Made by a program: the position numbers and the translations under genes. The notes beneath the pieces were generated by a model. It searched no databases, was not told the DNA's origin, and worked only from the letters and a program-made list of their open reading frames with translations. DNA of 34,810 bases from an uncultured Clostridia bacterium. GTDB lineage: Bacteria > Bacillota > Clostridia > TANB77 > CAG-508. Below are positions 1-7,260 of this stretch, one piece after another. Every line of letters begins with the position of its first letter. Position 1 is the first letter of the stretch. Where the stretch lies: positions 1-34,810 of the forward strand of contig CAMVKF010000004.1 in NCBI GenBank assembly GCA_947168035.1, written 5' to 3'.

Positions 1-19
1 TTTCTAAAATTACTCCAAT

Positions 20-55
20 CACATTCGAAACTTTTCAAATTATTAATATTTCAAT
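20..55. repeat. Terminal inverted repeat, left copy
   Basis: These 36 bases are the exact reverse complement of the last 36 bases of the window. The 16 bases at 13-28 (ending in CACATTCGA) also occur at 925-940, inside the loop of a large hairpin. The left arm that would pair with this copy lies outside the window. This fits a dispersed hairpin repeat at which the contig was broken. Confidence 0.85.
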
Positions 56-74
56 CTTTTTTGCATAAAAATTC

Positions 75-807
75 TTAAATACTTAGTAGCGATTTTGCAC
101 GCATTACGTCTTCTTCATTTGCTTCTCTAACACCTTCAAGTTCGTAGTTTAGTCCTAAATTAGTCCATTTGTATTTTCCCATTGTGTGATATGGCAAAAT
201 TTCTACTTTGTCTACTGTTTTTAAACTATTTATAAAATCTTTTAATTTTAATAAATCTTCGGTTTCATCTGTAATGCCTGGAATTAAAACCTGCCTAATC
301 CACATATGTTTTCCATTATCACTTAAATACCTTGCAAATTCTAGTTCTTTAGTATTTGTTACTCCAACTAAATTTTTACATTTTACAGGATCAATATGTT
401 TTATATCTAATAAAAATAAATCTGTTAAATCTATTAATTCTTTAATTTCATCTGTTAAATTTACCATTCCTGAAGTATCAATACAAGTATGAATATTATG
501 CTCCTTTAATCTTTTAAAAAGCTGAATTAAAAAATCGTATTGTAAAAGAGGTTCTCCACCAGTACAGGTTATTCCCCCATTTTTTATATAATTTTTGTAT
601 CTTACAATTTTATTATATATATCATCAATTGTTTGGTATTTTCCAGACCTTAAATCCCAAGTATCTCTATTTTGGCAATACTTGCATTTTAAGGCACATC
701 CTTGTAAAAATAAAACAAAGCGAATTCCGTGGACCATCTAGAGTACCAAAAGATTCAACAGAATGGACTTTAGCATAATTTTTTGTATCTTTTTTTTGTA
801 TTTCCAT
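75..807 (-). CDS. pflA: Pyruvate formate-lyase activating enzyme, with a CGGA frameshift site
   Basis: Radical SAM enzyme that installs the glycyl radical on pyruvate formate-lyase using a 4Fe-4S cluster and S-adenosylmethionine. The start at 807 has a GAAGGAA ribosome binding site. The first 26 residues end in ESFGTLDGP; codon 27 is an in-frame CGG (727-729) and the frame then shifts by +1. Reading CGGA as glycine gives DGPGIRFVLFLQGC, which runs into the cluster motif CALKCKYC (Cys37, Cys41, Cys44) and TGGEPL. The joined protein is 243 residues, normal for the family (about 245). Without the shift, the N-terminal SAM-binding part would be separated from the rest. It lies downstream of pflB on the same strand. 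Family assignment is firm; translation through the shift is inferred from homology. Confidence 0.93.
726..729 (-). other. CGGA +1 recoding site in pflA (glycine 27)
   Basis: Zero-frame codons CCA CGG AAT; taking CGGA as one glycine restores DGPGIRF. The preceding frame is open from the ATG at 807 and the following frame is open to the stop at 75. Confidence 0.92.
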
Positions 808-835
808 TTTCTATTCCTTCTAAAACAAGTTTTTA

Positions 836-1010
836 CTGTTACTATTCGCAGCCTTTTAAATTATGCTAGTCCTGCCTAACATGATTAATATATAAATATT
901 TTTCGAAAAATCTCGGCTCAATTGCTCCAATCACATTCGATTTTTCTTAAAATATTTATATATTAATCACTGGCGCGGACTTCAAGTAATTACTAGCTGC
1001 GGATAGTAAT
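836..1010. repeat. Large hairpin repeat with a conserved loop
   Basis: Nested inverted repeats: TTACTATTCGCAGC near 839-853 pairs with GCTGCGGATAGTAA near 990-1004; AGTCC.TGCC pairs with GGCGCGGACT; and an AT-rich arm near 885-913 pairs with 938-968. The loop contains CTCCAATCACATTCGA (925-940), which also occurs at 13-28. Conserved loop plus different arms suggests a structured repeat family. Confidence 0.7.
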
Positions 1011-1049
1011 TATTTGTTTTCTTTCTCTTAAGAAAGAGAAAGAAACGAG

Positions 1050-1130
1050 TATTGCAAGGCAAATTTTTCATTTAAAACCGGAATGTACGCTGTGTACCTG
1101 AGGATTTTAAATGAAAAATTTAACACAGCA
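1050..1130. repeat. Hairpin repeat with CAAGGCAAA / TTTAACACAG borders, copy 1
   Basis: Perfect 17-bp arms AAATTTTTCATTTAAAA (1061-1077) and its complement (1105-1121). The inner loop includes GTAC...GTAC. On the left the arm is preceded by CAAGGC and on the right it is followed by AACACAG; the neighbouring hairpin has the same unpaired borders around a different arm. Confidence 0.7.
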
Positions 1131-1168
1131 AGACGACATTTATTTCTTTATTTTCTTAATTTATGCAC

Positions 1169-1297
1169 TAAATTCGAAAAATATTTGTTATTTGACAAGG
1201 CAAAACCAAAGGAAAAGGCAAAGGAGCATACATAAAGTATGTGACTGCGTTTTCCTTTGGTTTTAACACAGTCAAATGCAAATATTTTTTGAATTTA
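1169..1297. repeat. Hairpin repeat with CAAGGCAAA / TTTTAACACAG borders, copy 2
   Basis: Inner arms AAAACCAAAGGAAAA (1202-1216) and complement (1250-1264) are perfect. Outer arms 1169-1196 and 1271-1297 pair with few mismatches. The internal loops CAAGGC and AACACAG match copy 1. The outer right arm reaches the pflB stop codon. Confidence 0.75.
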
Positions 1298-3532
1298 GAT
1301 TTTTTCGTGAATTGTACGATGTATAACATCCAACTGCTGTTCACGTGTAAGTTGAGTAAATTTAACTGCATATCCTGAAACTCTTATTGTAAGTTGAGGA
1401 TATTTTTCCGGGTGATTCATTGCATCTTCTAAAAGTTTTCTATCAAATACATTAACATTTATGTGGTGACCAGTTTGAGCAAAATATCCATCTAGCATAT
1501 TTACTAAATTTGTAACTCTTGCCTCATCTGTTTTTCCAAGTGTAGATGGTGTAACTGAAAATGTGTAAGAAATACCATCTTCCGCAGATTCGAATGGAAG
1601 TTTTGCAACTGAATTCATAACAGCTAATGCTCCATTTGTATCACGACCGTGAAGTGGGTTTGCTCCAGGTCCAAAAGGTGCTCCCGCTTCTCTTCCATCT
1701 GGAGTATTTCCTGTTGCTTTACCATAAACAACATTTGAGGTTATTGTTAAAATAGATAATGTATGTGTTGCATTTTTGTAAGTTGGATGTTTACGAAGTT
1801 TTTTAATAAAGCGCTTAACAATATCTACTGCAATTGAATCTACAGTTTCATCATCATTTCCATATTTTGGGTAATCTCCTTCAACTTCGTAATCTACAGC
1901 TATTCCGTTTTCATCACGAATAACTTTAACTTTTGCATATTTTATTGCGGAAAGTGAATCTGCTGCAACTGAAAGCCCAGCAATTCCACATGCCATTGTT
2001 TGGTAAATATCTTTGTCATGTAATGCCATTTCTATAGCTTCATATGAATATTTATCATGCATATAGTGAATAGCATTTAATGCTTTTATATAAATTTTTG
2101 CAACATAATCCATCATTTGATCATATTTTTCCATAACTTCATCATAATCTAAATATTCTGATGTTATTGGTGCAAATTTAGGTGTAACTTGTTTTTTGGT
2201 CATTTCATCTACTCCACCATTTATTGCGTAAAGTAGAGTTTTTGCTAAGTTTGCTCTTGCTCCGAAAAATTGCATTTGCTTACCAATTCTCATAGGAGAT
2301 ACACAACATGCAATACCATAGTCATCACCTAAAGATATTCTCATTAAATCATCATTTTCATATTGTATAGCACATGTTTTTATAGAAAGACTTGTTGCAT
2401 ATTTTTTAAACTCTTCTGGTAATCTTGTAGACCATAAAACAGTCATATTTGGCTCTGGAGCTGGTCCTAAATTAACTAATGAATGTAGTAATCTAAAAGA
2501 GTTTTTAGTAACTAAAGTTCTACCATCAATTCCCATTCCACCAATACTTTCTGTTACCCAAACAGGGTCACCTGAGAATAGTTCATTATATTCAGGTGTA
2601 CGCAAAAATCTAACTATTCTTAATTTCATAACAAAATGATCCATTAGCTCTTGTGCTTTTTCCTCTGTAAGTGTTCCATTTTTTAAATCTCTTTCAATAT
2701 AAATATCTAAGAAAGTTGATGTTCTTCCTAAGCTCATTGCTGCACCATTTTGTTCTTTTATTGCTGCTAAATATCCAAAATATAGCCATTGTATAGCTTC
2801 TTTAGCAGATTTTGCAGGCTTTGATATGTCAAAACCATATTTTTGAGCCATTACTTTAAGTTCATTTAAAGCTTTTATTTGTTCTGCAGTTTCTTCACGA
2901 TGTCTAATAATTTCTTCTGTAAATGCATCTACATCTAAAGCATCTAATTCTTCTTTTTTCTCTTGTATTAAATAATCAACACCATAAAGTGCTATTCTTC
3001 TATAATCTCCAATTATTCTTCCTCTACCATAACCATCTGGTAAACCTGTAATTAGCTTATTAGAACGAGCTTTTCTAACATCTTGTGTATATACGTCAAA
3101 AACCCCATCATTATGTGTTTTTCTTATTGTATTAAATATTTTATCTACTTCTGGGTCAAGCTTTCTTCCGTAGCTTTCACAAGATTTTTCTACTATTTTT
3201 ATTCCACCAAATGGCATTATTGCTCTTTTAAGTGGACTATCTGTTTGAATACCTACTATTTCTTCTAAATCTTTATCTATATAACCTGCATCATGGCTAG
3301 ATATTGTTGATATTGTTTTTGTATCAATATCAAGAACTCCACCTTCTGATTCTTTTTCTTTTTTATAAAGTTCTAAAACTTCATCCCATAATTTTTTTGT
3401 TTTAGCTGTTGCATCTGTTAAAAAACTACCATCTCCCTCATATGGGGTATAGTTTCTTTGAATAAAATCTCTTACATCAATTTCAAATTGCCAATTACCA
3501 ATTTCAAAACCTTTCCATTCTTCAAAATTCAT
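1295..3532 (-). CDS. pflB: Pyruvate formate-lyase (formate C-acetyltransferase)
   Basis: Cytoplasmic glycyl-radical enzyme converting pyruvate and CoA to acetyl-CoA and formate during anaerobic growth. The 745-residue protein from the ATG at 3532 (preceded by GAAGG) has the Cys-Cys active site in GIACCVSPM and the C-terminal radical motif RVSGYAVKF, whose glycine is activated by PflA. Length matches the family (about 740-760). The longer upstream extension lacks its own ribosome binding site. It contains no in-frame CGG; its CGG triplets all lie out of frame, for example across AAC-GGA and CAC-GGT. pflA follows downstream, so the enzyme and its activator are probably co-regulated. Confidence 0.97.
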   Translation of the reverse strand: MNFEEWKGFEIGNWQFEIDVRDFIQRNYTPYEGDGSFLTDATAKTKKLWDEVLELYKKEKESEGGVLDIDTKTISTISSHDAGYIDKDLEEIVGIQTDSPLKRAIMPFGGIKIVEKSCESYGRKLDPEVDKIFNTIRKTHNDGVFDVYTQDVRKARSNKLITGLPDGYGRGRIIGDYRRIALYGVDYLIQEKKEELDALDVDAFTEEIIRHREETAEQIKALNELKVMAQKYGFDISKPAKSAKEAIQWLYFGYLAAIKEQNGAAMSLGRTSTFLDIYIERDLKNGTLTEEKAQELMDHFVMKLRIVRFLRTPEYNELFSGDPVWVTESIGGMGIDGRTLVTKNSFRLLHSLVNLGPAPEPNMTVLWSTRLPEEFKKYATSLSIKTCAIQYENDDLMRISLGDDYGIACCVSPMRIGKQMQFFGARANLAKTLLYAINGGVDEMTKKQVTPKFAPITSEYLDYDEVMEKYDQMMDYVAKIYIKALNAIHYMHDKYSYEAIEMALHDKDIYQTMACGIAGLSVAADSLSAIKYAKVKVIRDENGIAVDYEVEGDYPKYGNDDETVDSIAVDIVKRFIKKLRKHPTYKNATHTLSILTITSNVVYGKATGNTPDGREAGAPFGPGANPLHGRDTNGALAVMNSVAKLPFESAEDGISYTFSVTPSTLGKTDEARVTNLVNMLDGYFAQTGHHINVNVFDRKLLEDAMNHPEKYPQLTIRVSGYAVKFTQLTREQQLDVIHRTIHEKI

Positions 3533-3610
3533 AAAAAATCCTTCCCTTTCTCTTTTTATTATATATAAAATCACAAAAAATATTATTTTTTAATAAAATT
3601 TTACATTGTA

Positions 3611-3616
3611 ATTATA
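3611..3616 (-). promoter_or_regulatory. Extended -10 promoter of pflB
   Basis: On the minus strand TGTTATAAT gives an extended -10 box. The -35 position (ACAGAT) is poor, and a dyad sits over it, which would fit an activator-dependent promoter. The same GTGTTATAAT wording recurs in the vanW promoter and the promoter at 23175. Confidence 0.55.
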
Positions 3617-3637
3617 ACACAATAGCTAATTTTATCT

Positions 3638-3651
3638 GTTGCATTTGCAAC
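3638..3651. promoter_or_regulatory. Dyad overlapping the pflB -35 region
   Basis: GTTGCA-TT-TGCAAC is a perfect 6-bp inverted repeat with a 2-bp spacer, placed at and just upstream of the weak -35. A redox or FNR/CRP-family regulator is a reasonable guess for a pfl promoter; the protein cannot be named from this sequence. Confidence 0.45.
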
Positions 3652-3782
3652 TAATATATGTGTTTATTGGCTCTTAGTGATGGTTAAATAAATAATTAAC
3701 ATTTCAATCCTTTGAGAAGATAATTATGTTGCAAAAAATATAAATTATGATAAAATATATGAGTGTAGAAAGGAGAAATAAA

Positions 3783-4505
3783 ATGCTTAATGAATTTTCA
3801 AGAACAGAATTATTAATAAAAAAAGATGGAATAGAAAAATTGCACAATGCAAAAATTGCTATATTTGGAATTGGTGGAGTTGGTTCATATGTAGTAGAGG
3901 GTTTAGCAAGAGCAGGTATTGGACATTTTATTCTTATAGATGCTGATAAAGTTAGTATAACAAATATAAATAGACAAATAATTGCAACTAATAAAACTAT
4001 TGGAAAATTTAAGGTAGATGTTGCAAAAGAAAGAATATTAGATATAAATCCTAATGCAAATGTAACAACTTTTCAAGAATTCTATATGCCAGATTCTAAA
4101 ACAAATATTATAACTAAAGATTTAGATTATGTTATAGATTGCGTTGATACCATAGCTGCAAAAATTGCAATTATTAAGCAATGTAAAAATCTACAAATTC
4201 CTGTTATGTCTGCAATGGGAACAGCAAACAAAATGGATCCTTCAAAATTTGAAATAACAGATATATATAAAACAAGCATATGTCCACTTGCAAAAATTAT
4301 TAGAAAAGAATTACGCAAAAAAAATATAGATAACTTAAAAGTAATCTATTCTAAAGAAGAACCTATAAAAATAAATCAATCAGATAAAGATAATTTTGAA
4401 GAAGATTGTATAAATCCAAACCATATACTTGGAAGCATATCCTTTGTACCTTCTGTTGCAGGACTTATGATATCTGGAGAAGTTGTTAAAGATATACTTG
4501 ATTAG
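3783..4505 (+). CDS. tcdA: tRNA threonylcarbamoyladenosine dehydratase (TcdA/ThiF family)
   Basis: E1-like ATP-dependent enzyme of the ThiF/MoeB superfamily; the TcdA branch cyclises the t6A37 modification of tRNA to ct6A. The nucleotide-binding motif GIGGVGSYVVEGLARAG and the following DADKVSITNINRQ are clear near the N-terminus, and residues typical of the branch (CVDT, SAMGTANKMDP) follow. The start at 3783 is chosen because AAAGGAGA lies just upstream; an in-frame ATG 36 bases earlier has no such site. The protein is 240 residues, a usual length. It stands alone, convergent with the regulator gene downstream. Confidence 0.88.
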   Translation: MLNEFSRTELLIKKDGIEKLHNAKIAIFGIGGVGSYVVEGLARAGIGHFILIDADKVSITNINRQIIATNKTIGKFKVDVAKERILDINPNANVTTFQEFYMPDSKTNIITKDLDYVIDCVDTIAAKIAIIKQCKNLQIPVMSAMGTANKMDPSKFEITDIYKTSICPLAKIIRKELRKKNIDNLKVIYSKEEPIKINQSDKDNFEEDCINPNHILGSISFVPSVAGLMISGEVVKDILD

Positions 4506-4608
4506 ATTTTAAATTTTAGAAGTTAGAAGTACGGTGTAAGATGTAAGAGATATTAAGCTTACAGTTCTAGGTTCCTGCTTCATACCTCTTACTTCATACC
4601 TCATACTT
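4506..4608. terminator. Imperfect hairpin between convergent genes
   Basis: Degenerate copies of GTAAGA/GTATGA-type words form an imperfect inverted repeat: AGAAGTACGGTGTAAGATG on the left, complement of AGAAGTATGAGGTATGAAG on the right. Position between convergent genes suggests a bidirectional terminator; there is no clean T-run on the plus side. Confidence 0.35.
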
Positions 4609-4965
4609 CTATTTTATAAAAAACTTTCTTCCTTGATATTTATCTATAAATTGTTTTATACTACCATTTACTAATCTACTAAATGATATTCCTGTTTCTT
4701 CTTTTAATTTTATTAATCTATCATAAAACTCTTTTCTAAATAAAATTGAACGATATATAGATTCTGTTTTATACGGCTTTTTGTAATATTTTACTTTTGT
4801 TTCATCCATTAACAATGTTTCTATGCAAATATTAGTTAATTTACTAACTGATGCATCATACACATTTTCACATAAATATTGCATTTTTTCATAAAGATCT
4901 TGATCTAAATGTAAACTCCTTACCTCAATATTATCTTTTTTATAAAGTCTTTCTATTGGCTCCAT
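4609..4965 (-). CDS. Small regulator with two tandem ribbon-helix-helix-like halves
   Basis: 118 residues, from the ATG at 4965 with AGGAGG upstream; the longer reading frame upstream is unlikely to be used. Two similar segments are visible: RSLHLDQDLYEKMQYLCEN...SVSKLTNICIETLL and RSILFRKEFYDRLIKLKEE...SFSRLVNGSIKQFID. Each has the beta-strand/helix/helix pattern of ribbon-helix-helix (CopG/Arc-type) DNA-binding proteins. If correct, one chain carries both halves of the fold that is usually a dimer. A perfect 9-bp dyad over its promoter (5023-5047) suggests autoregulation. No toxin partner is adjacent. Function is inferred from pattern only. Confidence 0.6.
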   Translation of the reverse strand: MEPIERLYKKDNIEVRSLHLDQDLYEKMQYLCENVYDASVSKLTNICIETLLMDETKVKYYKKPYKTESIYRSILFRKEFYDRLIKLKEETGISFSRLVNGSIKQFIDKYQGRKFFIK

Positions 4966-5022
4966 ATTGTACCTCCTATTATACATTAATATATATAAAA
5001 TTATATAAAATTTCATATACGA

Positions 5023-5047
5023 ATTATACTAGAGTTTTTAGTATAAT
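5023..5047. promoter_or_regulatory. Perfect dyad over the regulator promoter
   Basis: ATTATACTA-7-TAGTATAAT, a perfect 9-bp inverted repeat with a 7-bp spacer, containing the TATAAT -10 box reading toward the ribbon-helix-helix gene. A natural operator for autorepression. Confidence 0.6.
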
Positions 5048-5097
5048 ATTGTATAGTAGATGGTTTATTTTTAAATAATTTCAAAAAAACAAGAAAA

Positions 5098-5129
5098 ATT
5101 CCTCATTAAACTTTAAAATAATGAGGAAT
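5098..5129 (-). terminator. Terminator of the small membrane protein gene
   Basis: ATTCCTCATTA and its near-complement form an 11-bp stem; on the minus strand it is followed by TTTTTCTTGTTTTTTT. Confidence 0.8.
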
Positions 5130-5155
5130 ACATATTTTTTATATTAATTTAAACA

Positions 5156-5429
5156 TTAATTTGTTGTTTCTGTTGTTTCTTGAGTTTTGGTTGCATCTTC
5201 TTGATTTGTTTCAACAGTACCTTCACTTGCAGAATTATTCTCTTCTTGATTTCCGAGAGGTTTCAGTATTTTCTATTGTTTCTTCTATTTGAGTTTGCTC
5301 TTGAGATGAATCATTAGTTGTGTCTTCTTTATCACCTTTATTCATCCATACAATTCCAATAATTAGTATTACCAATATAACTACCATTGCAAGTATTTTA
5401 AGTAATTCAAGTTTTGTTTCTTTATCCAT
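5156..5429 (-). CDS. Small membrane protein with acidic tail, with a CGGA frameshift site
   Basis: One transmembrane segment (about residues 11-29, LKILAMVVILVILIIGIVW) after a short charged N-terminus, then a tail rich in Glu, Thr, Gln and Asn. In the zero frame the protein stops at 5235 after a basic end (RKSRRE). An in-frame CGG at 5253-5255 (codon 59) allows a +1 shift; the tail then continues as GNQEENNSASEGTVETNQ and ends at 5156 after 90 residues, keeping the same composition and running up to the terminator. No known family. It follows trpS closely and probably shares its transcript. Unlike the other cases there is no conserved motif, so here the evidence is continuity of composition and terminator position. 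Confidence 0.75.
5252..5255 (-). other. CGGA +1 recoding site in the small membrane protein (glycine 59)
   Basis: Codons TCT CGG AAA in the zero frame; with CGGA as glycine the acidic, Gln/Thr-rich tail continues for 31 more residues. Confidence 0.75.
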
Positions 5430-5445
5430 TTTGTTCCATTCCTTT

Positions 5446-6438
5446 CTATACTATAAATCCTACTGCATCATATACTTCTTTTAATTTTTTCTCTGCTGTT
5501 TTTTGTGCAGTTTCTGCACCTTTTTTGCAAATACTTTTTAGATATTCATCATTTTCTGATGATGATAATTCATAATATTTTTTCTGAATAGGATCTAATA
5601 CATCTGATACCGCACAAGCAACTATTTGTTTGAACTTTCCATAACCTAAATCTTTGCATTCTTCCTCTATTTGTTTATATGTTTTTTCGGAAATCGCTGA
5701 ATATATATTCATTAGATTTTTTATGCCTGGTTTCTCATCTGAATATTTTATTATGTTTTCAGAGTCAGTAACTGCTTTTTTTATTTTTCTTAAAACAGTT
5801 TCTCTGTCATCTAGTAAAAAGATAGTAGCTTCTTTATTTTCATCTGATTTAGACATCTTTTTAGTTGGTTCTTGTAAACTCATAATTCTTGCTGTATTTT
5901 CTGTAATAAATGCTTCTGGCAATTTAAATATTTCTTTATTATATGTAGAATTAAATCTTTGTGCTATGTCTCTAGCTATTTCTAAATGTTGCCTTTGATC
6001 TTCCCCAACTGGCACATAATCTGCATCATACAAAAGAATATCTGCAGCCATTAAAACTGGATAATCAAATAATCCAACCTTAATATTGGCTTGTTTTTTA
6101 GACTTGTCTTTAAATTGAGTCATTCTACTTAACTCACCCATATATGTTGAACAATTTAAAATCCATCCAAGCTCAGCATGTTCATGTACATGTGATTGCA
6201 TAAAGATTGTATTTTTCTCTGGATCTAATCCACAAGCAATATATTGCATTATTGCGCTTTTTATATTTTTTCTTAATTCTATCGGATTTTGGTCTACTGT
6301 AATTGAATGTAAATCTGCAACGAAAAATTTGCAGTCATAATCATTTTGAATTTTTATCCAATTACGTAATGCACCTAAGTAATTACCTAATGTAAGAATT
6401 CCAGATGGCTGAATGCCACTTAATATTTGTTTTTTCAT
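5446..6438 (-). CDS. trpS: Tryptophanyl-tRNA synthetase
   Basis: Class I aminoacyl-tRNA synthetase charging tRNA-Trp. The HIGH-type motif appears as PSGILTLGNYLGA near the N-terminus and the KMSKS loop as KKMSKSDENKEATI; GEDQRQHLE is the tryptophan-pocket region. At 330 residues it has the usual bacterial length. It contains no in-frame CGG. It lies just downstream of tRNA-Gly and tRNA-Cys on the same strand and upstream of the small membrane protein gene, suggesting a shared transcript. No T-box leader is visible in the short upstream gap. Confidence 0.97.
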   Translation of the reverse strand: MKKQILSGIQPSGILTLGNYLGALRNWIKIQNDYDCKFFVADLHSITVDQNPIELRKNIKSAIMQYIACGLDPEKNTIFMQSHVHEHAELGWILNCSTYMGELSRMTQFKDKSKKQANIKVGLFDYPVLMAADILLYDADYVPVGEDQRQHLEIARDIAQRFNSTYNKEIFKLPEAFITENTARIMSLQEPTKKMSKSDENKEATIFLLDDRETVLRKIKKAVTDSENIIKYSDEKPGIKNLMNIYSAISEKTYKQIEEECKDLGYGKFKQIVACAVSDVLDPIQKKYYELSSSENDEYLKSICKKGAETAQKTAEKKLKEVYDAVGFIV

Positions 6439-6472
6439 ATATTTACTCTTTTCTTATAGTCGATTTTAATTT

Positions 6473-6546
6473 TGGAGGCGAGTGTGGGAGTCGGACCCAC
6501 CATCAGAGTTTTGCAGACTCGTGCCTTACCGCTTGGCTAACTCGCC
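6473..6546 (-). tRNA. tRNA-Cys (GCA)
   Basis: Cloverleaf with acceptor GGCGAGT/ACTCGCC, anticodon stem GAGT/ACTC, 7-nt loop CTGCAAA (anticodon GCA), T-arm with GTCCGACTC, discriminator U and an encoded CCA (6473-6475). Confidence 0.95.
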
Positions 6547-6561
6547 GTATATTATAATATT

Positions 6562-6609
6562 ATGCTCATTAATATAAAATGATTACTAATTTATAAAAAA
6601 AATGAGCAT
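6562..6609. other. Hairpin between the two tRNA genes
   Basis: ATGCTCATT (6562-6570) and AATGAGCAT (6601-6609) form a perfect 9-bp stem with an AT-rich loop of 30 bases. It may be a processing or attenuation structure between the tRNAs; no T-run is attached. Confidence 0.5.
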
Positions 6610-6670
6610 CGTCAAAATGGTTTTAATTGTTTATAAAAAAAGCAATTGACCATACAGCCAAATGCAATAT

Positions 6671-6744
6671 TGGAGCAGGTAGTGGGAATCGAACCCGCAA
6701 ATCTTCCTTGGCAAGGAAGTATTTTACCATTAAATTATACCTGC
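6671..6744 (-). tRNA. tRNA-Gly (GCC)
   Basis: Acceptor GCAGGTA/TACCTGC, anticodon stem CTTCC/GGAAG with an ordinary 7-nt loop TTGCCAA (anticodon GCC), T-arm GCGGG-TTCGATT-CCCAC, encoded CCA at 6671-6673. It reads GGC/GGU. Its loop is not expanded, so this gene is not itself the predicted four-base CGGN decoder. Confidence 0.95.
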
Positions 6745-6850
6745 ATTTAAATTAATCACTTAGCTTTAAACTGCCTACTTTTTATATTTCTAATTTCAAT
6801 TTGATATTTATATTACCAAAAAAAATACAAAAAGTCAATACATAAAGCAC

Positions 6851-6894
6851 AAAAAAAGATTTTCATTGCGAAAATACAATGAAAATCTTTTTTT
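6851..6894 (-). terminator. Terminator downstream of hup
   Basis: Long stem AAAAAGATTTTCATTG with its complement and an 8-nt loop, followed by T-runs; it works on either strand but sits directly after the HU gene. Confidence 0.85.
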
Positions 6895-6900
6895 AAAAAT

Positions 6901-7182
6901 TTATTTTTTCTTATTAACAGCATCTTTAAGTGCTTTACCAGCTTTGAATACTGGAGCTTTTGATGCAGGTATTTTAATTTCTTGTCTAGTTTGTGGATTT
7001 CTACCTTTTCTTGCAGCTCTTTTTCTTGTTTCGAAAGATCCAAATCCTACTAATTGGATTTTATCTCCTTTAACTAATGCTTCTGTTACTACCTCAACAA
7101 ATGCATTAAGTGATGCTTCTGCAACTTTTTTTGTTTCTCCTGTTTTTGCAGCTAATGCTGATACTAAATCAGATTTGTTCAT
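6901..7182 (-). CDS. hup: HU family DNA-binding protein
   Basis: 93-residue histone-like protein that bends and compacts DNA as a dimer. It begins MNKSDLVSALAAKTGETKKVAEASL and has the family signature GFGSFETRKRAARKGRNPQT and the arm region KIPASKAPVFKAGKALKDAV. Length and start (AGGAGGTAATT upstream) are standard. A strong terminator follows immediately. Assignment to the HU/DNABII family is secure. Confidence 0.97.
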   Translation of the reverse strand: MNKSDLVSALAAKTGETKKVAEASLNAFVEVVTEALVKGDKIQLVGFGSFETRKRAARKGRNPQTRQEIKIPASKAPVFKAGKALKDAVNKKK

Positions 7183-7260
7183 TATAATTACCTCCTAAAA
7201 TAATATGTAGTTACCTTAAAATGCACTTATGTTGCACCTTTATAACTTACTTTACTTAAT

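Larger units (their letters stand above)
808..1294. other. Gene-free region of large hairpins between pflB and pflA
   Basis: I see no coding signal here. The interval holds three long imperfect hairpins (about 836-1010, 1050-1130 and 1169-1297), described separately. pflB and pflA are both on the minus strand, so these may be RNA structures in a shared transcript or copies of non-coding repeats inserted between the genes. Confidence 0.7.

Noticed and set aside
1050..1297. Hairpins as integron attC sites
   Set aside because: A GTTAAAT-like box can be seen in one copy, but core sites do not sit in the required places, no integrase or cassettes are present, and the flanking genes are housekeeping.
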